From contig NC_067131.1 of the NCBI RefSeq assembly GCF_021347895.1, forward strand, positions 11,684,653 through 11,748,652: 64,000 bases of DNA, read 5' to 3'. Origin of the DNA: Acanthochromis polyacanthus (taxonomy: Eukaryota > Chordata > Actinopteri > Pomacentridae). The position numbers and the translations under genes were made by a program. The notes beneath the pieces were generated by a model. It was not told the origin of the DNA. It searched no databases and saw only the letters and a list, made by a program, of their open reading frames with translations. Positions 1 through 45,417 of this stretch are shown here, piece by piece (position 1 is the first letter of the stretch; every line of letters begins with the position of its first letter).

Positions 1-289
1 AATAAAATCGTTAATGCCACTTTAGGGAAGTGAGGCATGCTGTAAACACATCCAAAACAGCTTACAAGAAGTAATCTTGCATAATGAGGAATGAATTTAA
101 CTGTAATCTACAAAATCAAGCAAAATCAGAGAGAGAGAAGATTTGTTTTGGGCGCCTAGTTGCACCGAATTACTTGTTTCTGACTGTTAATATGCACACA
201 TGAGTTATGACAGTGTATGTTTATACAAGGGGATGGTCTGGCTGGTTTAACTCTAGCGCACGGCTGTGAACTATGTATGGTGTCAGTGA

Positions 290-602
290 AGAGTGGGCGG
301 GAGACAGAGAGAGAGAGGAATAGTGAATGTAGTCGAGAGAGATCGAGCTTGCTGTTTGAGAGGACAGCGAGAGAAGCTAGGTGAGTGAAAGAGAGCAGAA
401 GACAAAGTGCAAGTTGGAAAGAGTCCAAGTTAGAAATGGAGTAAGGGGGGGTGGGAAATAGAACAGACACTCAGAGAGAGCGAGAGGGAGAGAGGGAGAG
501 AGAGAGCAGCTGCAGGAGAGTCGGGTCTGGCGGCTCAAATGTGAGCAAGTGTACCTCGGTCACCCCGGCACTGAGCTGAGTGGCCAGCTGTAGCCCGCGA
601 CC
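290..602 (+). promoter_or_regulatory. Candidate internal promoter / 5' UTR of a short plce1 isoform
   Basis: A GA-rich tract (about 300-515) runs into a short, relatively CpG-containing segment (520-602) just before an ATG in good Kozak context. An in-frame TAG at 591-593 closes the frame upstream. GA-rich sequence followed by CpGs is common at vertebrate 5' UTRs, but no TATA box or defined start site is visible. This is inference from context. Confidence 0.35.
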
Positions 603-639
603 ATGAAGCACTCCAACAGAATGGACTTCAAGCTGATCA
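603..639 (+). CDS. plce1: Probable alternative first coding exon of plce1
   Basis: The ATG at 603 has A at -3. It opens 12 codons (MKHSNRMDFKLI) plus one base, then a GTGAGT donor at 640. The leftover A joins AG at the start of the 6270 exon to give AAG (Lys), so the splice stays in the RasGEF frame. The product would lack everything N-terminal to the RasGEF domain. PLCE1 is known to have isoforms with alternative N-termini, but equivalence to this exon is not established. It could instead be a chance ATG inside a large intron. Confidence 0.42.
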
Positions 640-3600
640 GTGAGTAAAGGAAATGTGACTTACAGTGTGGCTGCGGGTCTCCCCACACAGCTGTGAAGGG
701 AAATTGGGACTTTAAACTGGTTGTCAGTGATTCAGTGGTGCACATGTGCATTGAAGTTGAACTGCATGTGTGATCATGTGTTTTTTATGTACACTATAGG
801 GAGTGTTACAAGTTAGCTGTTAGTCCGCTGTTATGCAGAAATGAGAAATCCAGAAGACGTGACTCATGCAGTATTGGAACCGTTTATGCACGTGGTAATC
901 AGGAAATCTTATTTCTGCTGCCAGTGAACAAAAAATGTTACTTTTAGTGAGATGAAAATTAGATTAAGTTTTATTTATTATCTTAGGTTTTGATCATGTT
1001 GGTCACATATGCTGATACTTTAGTTCATTACCTACGTTTATTATTACTTATGAAAACTGGAGAATCTTGTTCTGTTGAGTGTGCATTCCATGCGCAGTGC
1101 CTTTTCTTTTTTGCTGTCCAATCAGTGCCAAATGTCGGCTCTGTGTGTGTGTCTTGGCAGCACTTGTGGTCTTTGAGATACACCTATGAGTGGGATTTAT
1201 GTTTTGCTGAAATCTGTGTTTCCTTTTTTAATGTTTTTGGTGGCAAATTGCTTACTGGCAAACAAGTACTTATCTCACAGATGCATGACTAATTTTTTCC
1301 CTTTTTGATTCCTTGTATTTAGTCCGATTTCTATATGGCAATCTGAATAAATGGATGCTGGTAACCCATCATTTGAAGGCATAGTGACCACCATTCCACT
1401 GCGATTGCCTGTATCCAAACTAAGCTACATAGCCATAGCAAATATAGATTTAGCATTAAAAAAAGGAAATGTTTTGCTTGAATATGCAATTGGTGATGCA
1501 AAAGCTTGAAAACTATGCGATTAAAAAATATTACACGTTTCGACTGTCTCTATACCACAAAACTGATGTCATGACGGTGAAGAACTTCAGGTTTTCTGGG
1601 TAACGTCACACTGCGTTGATGCTGTGAATGTCATACGTGGCTATGGATATGTTCTGACCCTGATAACACAGTAACACCCATGTGTTCAATCTGATATTAA
1701 GTCACTGTAATTATACAGAGTTATGGTCAAATTTTTTTAAGTTGAGTTGGGCCTCATTCACAACATAGCTTAACATAATTACATTATAAATATTTAAATT
1801 GAATGATTCTTGGTGTCAGAAGAAGAAACTGTTCACTTGATTAGTCCCCACTTCTTATCTTTACCCTGGTTTTTGTCACAGACCTCACTTTTAACTACGA
1901 AGGACAGAAGGACTTGGACGTTATATTTATTTCTGCACCTGGTTCCGTGTGTGCAAGAGTGCACATATCTGATCCCAAAGGGAAACTCCCTGATGAGTCA
2001 GTATTGTCAGCAGTCAGAAAGATCAATGTTTATTGCTTCTGCTGCTGCATTGTGACCTATGTATTTTTAAATCATTGCACTGCTTTTCTTGTGTGTTTAC
2101 ACTTGCTGCTGCGTATGTGTTAGTCTGTTTACTGCTACTTGTTGATTTTTATTTGGATAAGGGTTCATCTGACCTTACTTGCATGTACTTTAGAGCACAT
2201 GTACATGTCAGTAAGGGCTATTTACACCAGATGTTTTTCTGCTGCATTTAAACTGAGGAACTTTTTGCTTATAGGATTTATACAATAAGCCTTTTTGCTT
2301 TTTAAATGGTATTTTCCTCTGCATTTTTGCCTTTAATAGGGCCAGTAAAGGGAACTTCTTTTGCCCACTTGGTGTTCATGCTGACCCTCAGGTCGCCAAG
2401 ACTGTTTTGGATAAAAAATTATGTTGTGAATGCAATTATAATATATTTATAAGTTCAAATGACTACTTGGTTAACAGTCCTTCATCTCAGGCTGTTCGTG
2501 CTGCACCTGTTTGAGTGCCCTACATACTCCAGCGTGGAAGTTGTCATCAGTTCTAAACGTGCTTGTGAGAACGGTGTGTGTGGTTGTGTGCCAAAGAATG
2601 AAGGCTGTCCAAGGTTCCTCTCCTTTGGTTGGTATAAATAACTGTGATTCGCTCAACAAAACAATCCTGAAGGCAGCGGTGACAGATTTCACGCATTTCC
2701 TTTCCTCTTGAGTGTGCAGCTTCAAAAATCAATCTCAAAATCAGTGCTTGACGAACCAGAGTAGACTGTCCTCATTTTGCTTTGGACTCGCCGTTAGGTG
2801 AACCCTTTGAAACGTGTCCTCTCTAAATGTAAAATGTGCTGGCTCACATGGTGACTAAGGAAGTGATGATTGTGACTGAAACATTGTGCTGCTGCTACAA
2901 TCAGAGGTGTGGCAAAATGTGACAAAAAATGCAAACAATAAGTTTTTGACATAATTTAGCAGCGAAAGAAGTGAATTTTCTCCATTTCAGTGAGCTTTAA
3001 ACATCAGCTTTAAGTTTACTGTGATGTACAGTATTGCACAGTTTTTTCCAAAATGAACGGAATTTTTAATGTTGATGTGAACTTTGGCTCGCTGCTGTTT
3101 TTGATGAGACTAACATGGAATGCTGAAATGCTATTTTTCATGTATCTACCACACACGCTCCTCTGTTTCCTGGCTGTCTCAGTGGTATGGTGTTTCTTTA
3201 CACAGAAATGTCTTGAAAAGGATGTCCAATCTGCTACATCTACCGCCACATTTAGAAACTGTTCCATTAACACCACACACAATATCAGTGTGTTTGTATT
3301 CAGTATGCATTATAGATGAGTAAACCCATGCATAAAAATCACAGAGGCATCATGGTCAATTAGTCCAGGTTCATGTTCTTTCAATAGCTGCGTGTTCAAT
3401 ATTACTCATCAATGTTTGTCAAATCAGTGTTTATACTCTAAAATGGTGCAGGGGCCTTTTCCACACGAGTTCGCAACAAATTATATTAAATACACTTGTC
3501 ACGTTGGAATCCAAAACCTCGTTCTATCCCCTAATCAGTCCTAATGTTTATTTATCTGAGTGTGTTTATCGCTGGTCATATTGCACAGTTTGAGTGAAGC

Positions 3601-6269
3601 TTTGCAAATAGAATTTCAGGGGAACATGACTAACACATGATAAAGCGGCACGGTGACTGAATCTAATAAACTTGCTTTGGCCACAAGACAATGATTGTCA
3701 TTGCTTTACGAGTAGGGAGTTTCTGTTTTAATGCGCATTTGCATTTCATTAATTTCTCAGAATCTCTTAGGACCTTCTTTTTTGTGTAGCATCTTGGCCG
3801 ACAGCTTTGTCTGCCCGTGTGCTTGACTCGTTTAAAGGATGAATAAATGAATGACTGAGGCTGTTGCATGGTCATGAAATTCATATGACTAATTTGAGGG
3901 TGTCTCAATTTCCACTTCACAAGGGAAACCTGTAATAACAATTCTGCTGTACAGATGTGCAGATATTGTCAAAATTGTTTGGGGGATGCAAGATTAGATT
4001 GTTTGAAGCTGCAAAAACTCTTTTCAACATTTTTTTAAAAGATAAACACTCATGTTTCATTTAATTCCGGTGTGTTTTTTAACTGCATCGTAATGATTTA
4101 ACACCAGTTTAACTTTTTTAGGTCGCATTAAAGAAATGATATTGAAAGTTAGTTCATCCCGATAAATTTTTCCTGAAAATTATCAGTATTTTTCCAGAAA
4201 GCTGGGAATAAAAAGCAATCTTTACAGTTATTTTATGGCTTCTTTTTTTTTTTTTTTTTTGCATACCTCTTGCACGCAGTTGAAAGGGAGGAGCTGACAG
4301 AGGACAAATGTTGTAAATCTGGTGGAGATTCACATCTTGACTGCTTAGTATGATATAGTTCAGCTCTTCAGTTTTGGATCAGCTGTTTTTGTTGTAGTAA
4401 AAAGCCATGCTAAAGAGCTACAGCATTAATGCTTTGGATTTTTGGATTTGCTCAGTATTTATTTACAGCTCCTTTATTCTCTGTAGTCTGACTGTATCAG
4501 ACCATCCTTTTTTTCCCCAGTAGTCACATTTATTTTTCGTTCTGTTTCATTTATCGCTAAAGCATCTAGGAAAAATGTACTCTGCCCTGCACTGTTTAAT
4601 GAGCCACCATTTATACCTTGTATGTTTCCGCGTAGGATGTGTAAAGGATTTAGCGGTTTATGCTGCTTCTCTAACTGTGATAGATAAGTCACACCTGCCG
4701 CATAATGTAAACTACAAAATTTCCACTTATTCCACATCTCCCTTCCTTCCTCGCTGTCTTATCTCTCTCCTCTCCTCCCATCTCTATTCTAGCATGCACT
4801 TTTTTTCCTCTCTATCTTCCATTTTTTATGCTTGTATGATTTTTTCTCCACCAATAACTTCCGTGTTTAAACAATCTCTTCCTGCTTTGACCTTAATTCC
4901 GGTTTTCCAAGCATGCTCCTTTCATCCTGGCTTTCTCTTTGTCTCTCTTATGCTTAGTGTGTGTGTTCTTATCCTACACACACACAGACACACACACAAA
5001 GACACATGCACGTATGCCCATGCTGTGAGTTCATTACAGAAGCTGCACCACCGGATCCACAAATCAAACTGTGTAAATAAGCAAGTTTTGTTCCTGCAGA
5101 GCAGTCACCGCTGTTGCCATGCCTACCTGTTGCACATCTCAATGGTTACCAAGGACACCGTTTAAGTGTGTGCCTGCATGTGTGTGCATGCACAGTTTTG
5201 TATCTGCGCAGTTGTGGGAGGGGAGGGGAGGGGGGGGGGGGGGTGGGTAGGTTTCCGTGTATGACAGTTGACAATGACCAGAGATGGTCTGTGTAATTCC
5301 TGGTGTTCATTTTATTTGACATACATCTCCCTGCCTTTTACTATCCGCACAGCTCGTTAATTCAACACATCAAACTGCTAAACTGAGAGGTCTATGGCAA
5401 ACACTTCACAAACACTTTACTCACCCGTACATAAGTCTTTTTCGTGAGCCGTATTAATAGAAGTAGCATCTGCTTTCTTTTGCTCCACTAGTCACCAGTG
5501 CTACAAACCTCATCCCAGTAGTCTGCTTCGGAACACAGGCTCTTTGGGGTCAGGTACAATTTGTCAAATGGGATCTGTAAGTTGATTGCAGGTAAAACTC
5601 CTCCAAGAGTCCCTCAAATGATTCCTGGAAAGGCTCCTGCAGTGAAAAAAGTCTGTTTATGTGGCATTCATCCCGACAATGTACTGTATGTCTACCTGGC
5701 AGCTACGGCACAAGCGTAGAAATTGTCCATTAGTCCTTTGTTAGTAGAGATGAGGACAGGCTTGCCTGTGTGTGTACGTGCGTATATGTGTAAACAGACA
5801 GACTAATGGAGCTAACTGAAATCCAAACACTGGAACTGGCAGGTGATCATTGCTGTTTACTTCCAGACGGTTGACGTGGGGTTCACTTGGTGGGCTTCAG
5901 AATAGAGTGCGTGATAAAAAGTGAGTGACGGATCAGAAGACTGGATTCTTCCAGGTTAATCCTGATAAAAGAGATGCGCAGTTTATTGAGGCTTTTAACT
6001 TTTATGGTGAAAGGGAAACATCAGAGGAGATAATGTCTCACTTTTAATCCTCATTCCTGTTCTACCGTATTTTTGTTTTTTACTGGTATGAACAGGAGTA
6101 CTCTTTGTTTCTTTCCTTTTAAACCCTTTTTTCTCTTCTTTCTTTTACCTTCATGCATCTGTCTGGTGTTACTCTTCAACAAAATGCTAGTGGGATGTAG
6201 ATATTGCCTGAACAGATAGCTTCAAGTTCATAATCTTGTCTCTCCTACCTGTTCTATCTGTTCATCCAG
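640..6269 (+). other. Large intron before the RasGEF exons
   Basis: AT-rich non-coding sequence with no recognised gene. It holds a T-run (4244-4260), short CA/GT tracts (about 4976-5000), a G-run (about 5221-5243) and pyrimidine-rich patches around 4740-4960. Long open frames at 4575-5165 and elsewhere have low-complexity composition and no family resemblance. Confidence 0.6.
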
Positions 6270-38331
<32,062 letters not shown>

Positions 38332-40455
38332 GGCTCACACTCTGCCTGCTGCCTGTGCATGGAAAGGCAACAGAGGTACCGTATGTTGTCTCTAACCTCT
38401 AACATTATGCAAGGAGAACTCACTGTTAGCAGAATAAGTTTAAGGTGCCAGACTTGTTGGCAAACTACAGGCAGGTTATGGATGGAACATTAGCAAATGT
38501 TGACAGATTAGAGATGCATGTGCAACATTTGAAATATTTGATGTGTTAAACATTGGAGTGGAGTTTTGGTGAGATGTCTCTGATCAAGCATTTTTGTCAC
38601 ACATGGGAAACACTGGTATTCAAAAAACAAAGAGTTCTGATTTTTGGTCCGAAATATGGTGATAAAAATGTGACGGACCGTATAAAGATAAATCCCTTAG
38701 TTAAAGGTGACATCAGAAATTTTCTCAACCTCGCACGTACTGTTTACATCGAACAGATGTGTACTGCTTTCTTCCTCAGAAACATTTGCAAATGCCTGTT
38801 TTGCTTAAAGTTTAAAATCTGCATCATTTAGATCTTAATGCTCAACAGAGCAACGGGTGATCAAAACTTGCGCACGGTACCTTTAATGAAGAATTAGATT
38901 TTTAATATCTTAAATAGACTGAAGCAGCACCTAAGGCCGGAGATAATAACAGGCATAAAGAGTGCAGATAATGGAGTGTTTCCATAAGACACTGAGAAGA
39001 CCTTTGTCAAGGAAAACCTCCCTCTTGTATGACATTGTGGAAAAGGATTTTGAAGTGAATTAATCCTAATTACAGACTTTGCCACAAAGGAAGGTCATAT
39101 TAGGCTAAGTGTGCAATTTGTCAGCTATGAAAGGGGTCTGTAATCAGCACCTTGGTGGGCACATTTCAGCTGAAAAGCCATTTAGCAGCTCTGAAGAGAC
39201 AAACTCGTCACCAAAGTGCAGGTGGAGCAAAATGTAACATGAAGCAGAACGTTCAAGACAAAGAGGGATTTGACAGAAGTATGTCAAATCAAAGCAACCT
39301 GCTATGATTTCGAATTTTAATTGATTAGAGTCCGTTCACATAATTTATTTTCATTCATCACCATATTTACGTAGCAATATCTTTACACATAGAACCAGTG
39401 GTCTACCTGTGTTGTGTGGCAGCACCACATCATGTGTGTGTTGTTATTAGAGCTAGAGTGTGGGACTTTTGATGCAGTATAGCAGAGTTTTAAATCTGGT
39501 ATCTGTGGCGACATTTAGGGATGAGTGAACATAATATGAGGATGTTTTGAGGTAGAATCCTGCGCTACGATCTACACCACAACAGATTTAGTCGAACTCC
39601 TGATCACATGATCAGCCAATTACCCGGACACTAATCCTGTTGCTTCAACTCAAGGCTGAAGGTCCAATTTATAAATCTTAGCGTCCGATTTTTGCTCTGA
39701 TTTAATTCTGAAAGTGACCAAAGTGGTGTTTCGTACGTCTGCTGCTTTGACTCTTCTTCAAGGAAGATGGTTCATTGGCCACTATGCTGTCATCTGTCTA
39801 GAAATAAGTTACACCTCCAGGATGTAAATGAGCATCATCCAGGATCACAACCAATTACACTTTCCAATCACACTTTGGATTAATTAATGTGGAGTTAGAA
39901 AAGTTTTGGACAGTTGCTCTGAAAAGCAGATCATACGCCAAGTTAAGACTGTCTACATATAGAATTGTCACATCGCCCTGACCATTATTTCCTCTGTAGC
40001 ACACCAGTGTTGGTGCGTGTCGATGAGGGTAATGGTTGGTTTGCAAAGGCTTGAAATGAAGAGCAACTGTAGCTACAGAGACAATGTAAGCTACAAGAAA
40101 TAAGAGTATGGAGGAGCCTTGGACAGAAAACCTTCTAAGAAAAGTTTTGAAGGCTCTGCATAATAAAGAAGCTCAGTGTTCAGATGAAGGATTACACTCG
40201 AGGCCAATGTCATAAAAATGCATCGAAAGGAAAGACAAAACTTCCACACTTCAGGTTTAAGTGTTTTGCTGTGTTTTGAATGCATTAATGTGGTACCTCT
40301 GTCTTTCTTTGAACTCAAACTTAGTTTTTTAATTATAAACTACCAGAAATTGTGCAAATAAATAACATCTCCTCTGCAGGGTATCTGTCTGCAGCCGCAG
40401 GTCTGAAGGCTTGGGTGACAGACGGCAGAGTTGGGGCAGGAAGGTTCTTACTGTC

Positions 40456-40480
40456 CTCCTCCTCCTCCTCCTCCTCGTCA
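40456..40480. repeat. (TCC)n trinucleotide run
   Basis: About eight TCC units in the downstream region of plce1. Open frames across it (poly-Ser or poly-Leu) are explained by the repeat. Confidence 0.85.
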
Positions 40481-43400
40481 TCCTTCAGGGGGCAGCTCCA
40501 CCTTCCCACCTCTTCTCTGACCCTACCGACCTGGAAGCTTCACCTCCTCAGGAACTGGAAGATCCACAAATGAGATCCAGAGAAAGAGAGAGACTTGCGC
40601 TGACTTACTTCTAAACTCGGAGGATCCCCCCCCTTTTTTCCATGAGAGGCGAGATGTTTCAGTGAGGCTCTGATGAATTGTGGAATTCTGGGATACGATT
40701 CTCTCGTGAAGCGTCCTGCCTTGTGTTATTTGAGCAAGTTGAGGACAGGAGTCGATTCAAGCCCTATTATCGGGTTTAGGTGACAGATGTTCAGCTCCTT
40801 TTGCTTGGTTGAATGATGAACAGGAGGTTGGAAATCCCTCCTGGTGGTCATGTGGGTCGGTAGTTCCAGCTCTTGCAGTTTGGCTCCGTAAGGGTCCAGA
40901 GTACCAGGGGCAGCTGTTTTTATTGAAGTCATCATTGACATAAAATAGCATTCTCCTGTTTTTGATGAGCAGGAGGTAGAAAATAAACATTTCCCTGAGT
41001 CACATGCAAAGGATGTAGAGTTTGCTTTGATGTGCCAGTATTTTTATTGCAAGGAATTGACACAAAAAACTAGTTTTAAAAGTAGAATTGGCTGCTAAAT
41101 GGCCTTTGGATTTATTGAGAAACTGAACCACAAACTATTTTGATTGTTTGTTATCCCCTTTAGGCTTGAAGGACAATTACAAATCTGGCTACACAAGTGG
41201 TCCAGCACGTTTTGGATGATTATATGCTGCGTTTTGTTCAAAGTAAACTCATAAACTACCCCTTTGCATCCAGTAGATGGAGGGAGATCTGCTTGGAAAA
41301 AGTAAAAAGGAGGGAAGTAGGAGAGTCTGAATTCCTCTCTCTCTTTCTGAGGTTTGGGCTCTTTTGGTTGAGGGCATTGTGAAGGCTGGCAAGCTGGCTT
41401 GTTTGGTTCTTTTCTTACTGTTCCAGTTTCACAGTACTGTAAGGGCACATGCTTTGGGGGCAGTGCAGGTGGGCAACGCTCACACAAAGAGGCAACAACG
41501 TGAGACACCCCATTCACAAGTTTCCATTCTTTTCTAAATATTCTGTGACGGAAGCAGCGAGGCTTTAGGCGATTTCTCTGACACTACCGTCTCTGCCCTG
41601 AAGGTGACAATACATAAGCAGCATTCTAAAGCAGTGTAGGTGTGCAATATTAACCTCTACAGGGGCAACTGTGGAACAACTTCGTATCACAGTTGTTGGT
41701 AAAGTTGTTCAACGTTGCTTTAAAATGTTGTAACACTGCCTTGAACTTTTGTAGCTGCATCTCCTGGGATGATCTGCTTTGTTTCAGAAAGTGTCTTAGG
41801 GCTGCCATCACTGTCCACAGGTCAATATGTCGACTAGCATCTTATCTTTCCAACCAAACCGATGAGCTCTTATTTGAGTTACTTAAAAAAAGTTCAATTC
41901 ATAAATAGGATGGTGTCAAAAACATTTTACACCTGATACAACACTAGATCACAAGAAGAAAGAACTGTTGCTGAATACTGGCCCAGTTACAGTTTAATCT
42001 AAAACAGTTGCATCAAGTCACAAGGTTACGACCAGACATTTGATTGGAGCTTTCTTTATTTAAGGTTTTCAAATGTCAAAATATCCCCTCTATGAGATAT
42101 GACTTGATACAAAAAAAAAGAAAGACATTTGACTATTTCCTGCAATTTCTTCCATCGTTTGAAAGCAACAGTTGATGATTTTCAGCTCTAAGATCCTTTT
42201 TGGAAAACAGCCTGGTCTTCTTCCAAGAGCATTTTGCACATTTTGTTTTTCCTTTTGCTGTTGTCTCGGTGGTTTTTTTTTTGTTGTGTTCCTGTCCGAC
42301 TCACGACAGACACTCGATTGTTATGAGATGGTCAGAATTTCTTGTTTTTAAATTATGATCATTGTATTTATTACTTTTAATTTCAGCCCAATTTAGTGTT
42401 GGAAAAAAAAGCACAAGACACACAAGGTTTGGAGTCCAAACTTGAAATTTCACTCGCAAAAATAACTTTCTTAACGACAGAATGAATTTTATTTCTGTTT
42501 AATTTACTGGCCTGGATTTACTGTGCTTGATTTTCTTAAAAACAATATCTTTATAGATTACTAGTATTGATTGATTGTCATTAATGATTGTAGATTGTAG
42601 GATCAACTTTCTTTCAGAATGTAGTAAAACTTGATTCATTTGGGGCCACTTTCCCCCTTTTTCTCTGCTAACAAGTGACATTTCCATATTCAGAGAAATA
42701 TTTTTTAAAAATGTAGATATTTTTCTCCTCTTATTTGGCATTTTAGTTATTGATATCTATATTTTCCCTCTAATGTTGCCTTGCTGAAACATAAGGAGCC
42801 CTATTAAAAATGTTTGAGTCTACAGGATATTTTTTTTAGGTGAGTTGATGGTTAAAATGAAGCCTGGGGAAAAAACACACACATTTGTGAGTAACTGAAA
42901 AAGTGTTCTGAACGCATTCCTGTTAGATTGAATCTGGTTAAAAAAAAGTTACATGGGTATAAAGAAGTACATTAGGCCAGTTTAAAGCCACATTCCAACA
43001 TACAGACTGAAAATGTGCGTTTAAAGAAACTGCAAACACTAAATTTGTGAAAACAGGACGCCAAATGTCATGACTTGTAGGCATTTTGATAAGTGCGGCC
43101 ACGCTCCAGAAGTGATTTTAGGTTTTCGTCCTTGTACATTTGTTTGTCTTTGGGTGAAACTTTGCTCTGTGCCAAGTAATGAGTTTGAATTTGAGTGCAA
43201 TAGTGAAGGTCTGTCACGTCAACTCTTCATTTTTTTTATCGTCTATAGATAGATTTGACTTCTGCTCATTTTTTTTTTTTTAAACAGTCGACCTTGAATT
43301 GTTTAAATTTGTCAAAACTGATATCGTTCACGGACACGGATTATCTTCCGTCAGTGGTACAGCAGTAGGACGGTCCCTAAGGCTGATGGTAATTAAGGTA

Positions 43401-44259
43401 AATGAGACTGTGATCCCAGAAACCACAACTCTGTGTCAATGATAATTAAGCTGTAATCCTTTTATCCGGTCGGGCTTTTGTTATTATAGATGATTAGAAT
43501 TTAAACACCGAGGCATGCCAAACGATAATATTTCATAAAGTGTTCATTATCTACAACCAGCATGCCTGGATAGAAGCGATATCAGCTGAAATAAGTGTGT
43601 GACTCCACACAGGAAGGGACATTTTTCTGTTTAAACTGTAAATCTGTGAGCTGTCTGCTTTGTCACTTCATCTACTTTTCCTTCTTTCTAACCTGTAGAC
43701 CTCATTTTCTGAATGTAATATTTCTTAACGTGTCGACAACCTGAGACAAATGTGTGTTTGGAAGTTATTTATTTTAATGTGAAGCCCTGGTTGGCATTTA
43801 TCTGTTGTTTGTGTGTACGTTTCTGTAAGTAGTTTTGTGTGTTTTTTTTTTAATTTATTTCAGTATGTGAGAAGGGGGAAGTCTACAGCCCCGATGTTAC
43901 TCAAACTTATTTAGATATGTAAAGAAATATTTTACTTTATGTGTAAAATATTCAGCATTGTATTCATACTTCTGGCATGTTATTCTGCAGATACACGGCA
44001 GCATCTTTTATTTTTCGTGAATGTGGACGAAATCTGACAACTTTGTTTTGCATTTTGGTGTATATCCATTATATCCACTGAATATGACGTGTTCGCTGCC
44101 TGTTGGCCGCGTTTCATCTTTAGCACTCCATGAAAATGTCCAGTATACCCTTGAACACCCACTATCTGTGTTTAACATGACCGTCAAGTGAACATTTGTC
44201 TATTTACTTGAATTTTTAAATGGTTGATAATTGGTGGACTTGTCATATACCAGGATCAC

Positions 44260-44265
44260 AATAAA
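44260..44265 (+). terminator. Candidate plce1 polyadenylation signal
   Basis: A canonical AATAAA with GT/T-rich sequence (AAGTGTTTGAGTAT) about 35 bp downstream. It is the last such site before dispersed repeats and satellite begin. Two earlier AATAAA sites could be used instead. Confidence 0.42.
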
Positions 44266-44285
44266 GATGCAAATACTTAACGCTG

Positions 44286-44630
44286 CTGCAAATCAAAGTG
44301 TTTGAGTATATTCATTCAAGAACTGTACATGAGTATTCCTGTTTTGTGCTACCTAATACCTAAATATTGTACTTCTAATTCTACTCCCTAAATGCCCTGT
44401 TGTATATTTTGATCAGATCAGTTATTTGCTTTCGATCCCCTTTCAGCAAACACTTGGCGACAATGGGGAGGAAAAAACTCCTTGTTAGCAGGGAGGAAAG
44501 AAAAAAACCTCTGGCAGAACCAGACTCAGGCCTCGACTGGTTGGGGTGAAACCGTTACAAAGATCAACAGACACAGAAATGGAGCAGTTGAAAGTGTTTA
44601 AAGTCGCCTTTTCGTTTGGAGCATTAACAA
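44286..44630. other. Intergenic, with a possible dispersed-repeat fragment
   Basis: Around 44448-44560 the sequence (cttggcgacaatgggg, ggaggaaagaaaa, ctctggcagaacc, ggttggggtga) resembles a common fish interspersed repeat that I cannot name. The rest is featureless. Confidence 0.4.
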
Positions 44631-44639
44631 ATATATCAG

Positions 44640-45285
44640 CAATCTGGCAATCTTGTTAAAGTTAAAGGTCGCAAGGATTTAAGTCAGTACCAGCAGATTC
44701 TTGTGAACAATGTTCAAGAATCAGTGACAAAGTTGAAGTTGCACCGGGGCTGGATGCTTCAACAAGACAACGCCCCTAAACACTGCTCAAATTCTACTCA
44801 GGCATTCATGCAGAGGAAAAAGTACAACATTCTGGAATGGCCATCTCAATCCCCAGACCTGAATATTATTGAAAATCTGTGGTTTGATTTAAAGCAGGCT
44901 GTCCATGTTCGGAAACCATCAAATCTGACTGAACTGGAGATGTTTTGTAAAGAAGAATGGTCAAAAATACCTTCAACCAGAATCCAGACCCTCATAGGAA
45001 GCTATAGGAAGCGTTTAGGGTGTTGTTTCTGCAAAAGGAGGTTCTACTAAATATTGATGTAATTTTCCTGTTGGGGTGCCCAAATTTATGCACCTGCCAA
45101 TTTTTGCTTAAATAATTATTGCACACTTTCTGTAAATCCTATAAACTTCATTTCACTTCATATATATCACTGTGTTCATCTGCTATAAGATAAATGTATC
45201 TGAAATTGCTGATCCGAACAGCCAGTGATTTATAAAGGAAAATCTTGAAAATTATCGGGTGGCCAAACTTTTGCATACCACTGTA
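44640..45285 (+). mobile_element. 3' half of a decayed Tc1-like transposon
   Basis: An open frame from about 44646 to 45048 holds the end of a Tc1/mariner transposase. GWMLQQDNAPKH carries the second Asp of the DDE triad, and SPDLNIIENLW carries its Glu. A non-coding 3' flank follows, ending GGCCAAACTTTTGCATACC and ACTG at 45284, a typical Tc1 terminal repeat. The 5' terminal repeat, the DNA-binding domain and the first catalytic Asp are missing, so the element is dead. Confidence 0.9.
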
Positions 45286-45417
45286 AATTTTTTTATTTCT
45301 ATTTTTAATTGTATTTATTTATTGTCTTCTTTGTTTTTAATTCTTGTGAAGCACTTTGTGTTGTTCTGCATTAAAGGGGTATACAAATAAAGTTTGAAGT
45401 TTGAAATTGTGATGTTT
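45286..45417 (+). mobile_element. LINE/SINE-type 3' tail
   Basis: GAAGCACTTTGTGTTGTTC, then a ggggtatacaaataaagtt tail, matches the common fish L2-like LINE or V-SINE 3' end (AAGCACTTTGTG ... TATACAAATAAAGTT). Only the tail is present. It abuts the satellite. Confidence 0.55.

Larger units (their letters stand above)
38332..44285 (+). other. Probable long 3' UTR of plce1
   Basis: About 5.9 kb without coding exons, mostly AT-rich and single-copy in appearance. AATAAA sites occur at 40357-40362, 40982-40987 and 44260-44265. A splice-acceptor-like ctctgcag at 40379 is followed by a (TCC)n run (40456-40480). No recognised mobile elements. The whole stretch as one UTR is inference; part may be intergenic. 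Confidence 0.5.

Noticed and set aside
4575..5165. 196-codon open frame
   Set aside because: Ser/Leu/His-rich low-complexity translation of pyrimidine and CA tracts in a large intron. No domain, no conserved motif.
38699..38885. Small TIR element starting TTAAAGGT and ending ACCTTTAA
   Set aside because: Only about 8 bp match at the ends. The internal sequence does not extend the inverted repeat.
44703..45050. Active Tc1 transposase gene
   Set aside because: Only the C-terminal half remains. The DNA-binding domain, first catalytic Asp and 5' terminal repeat are absent.
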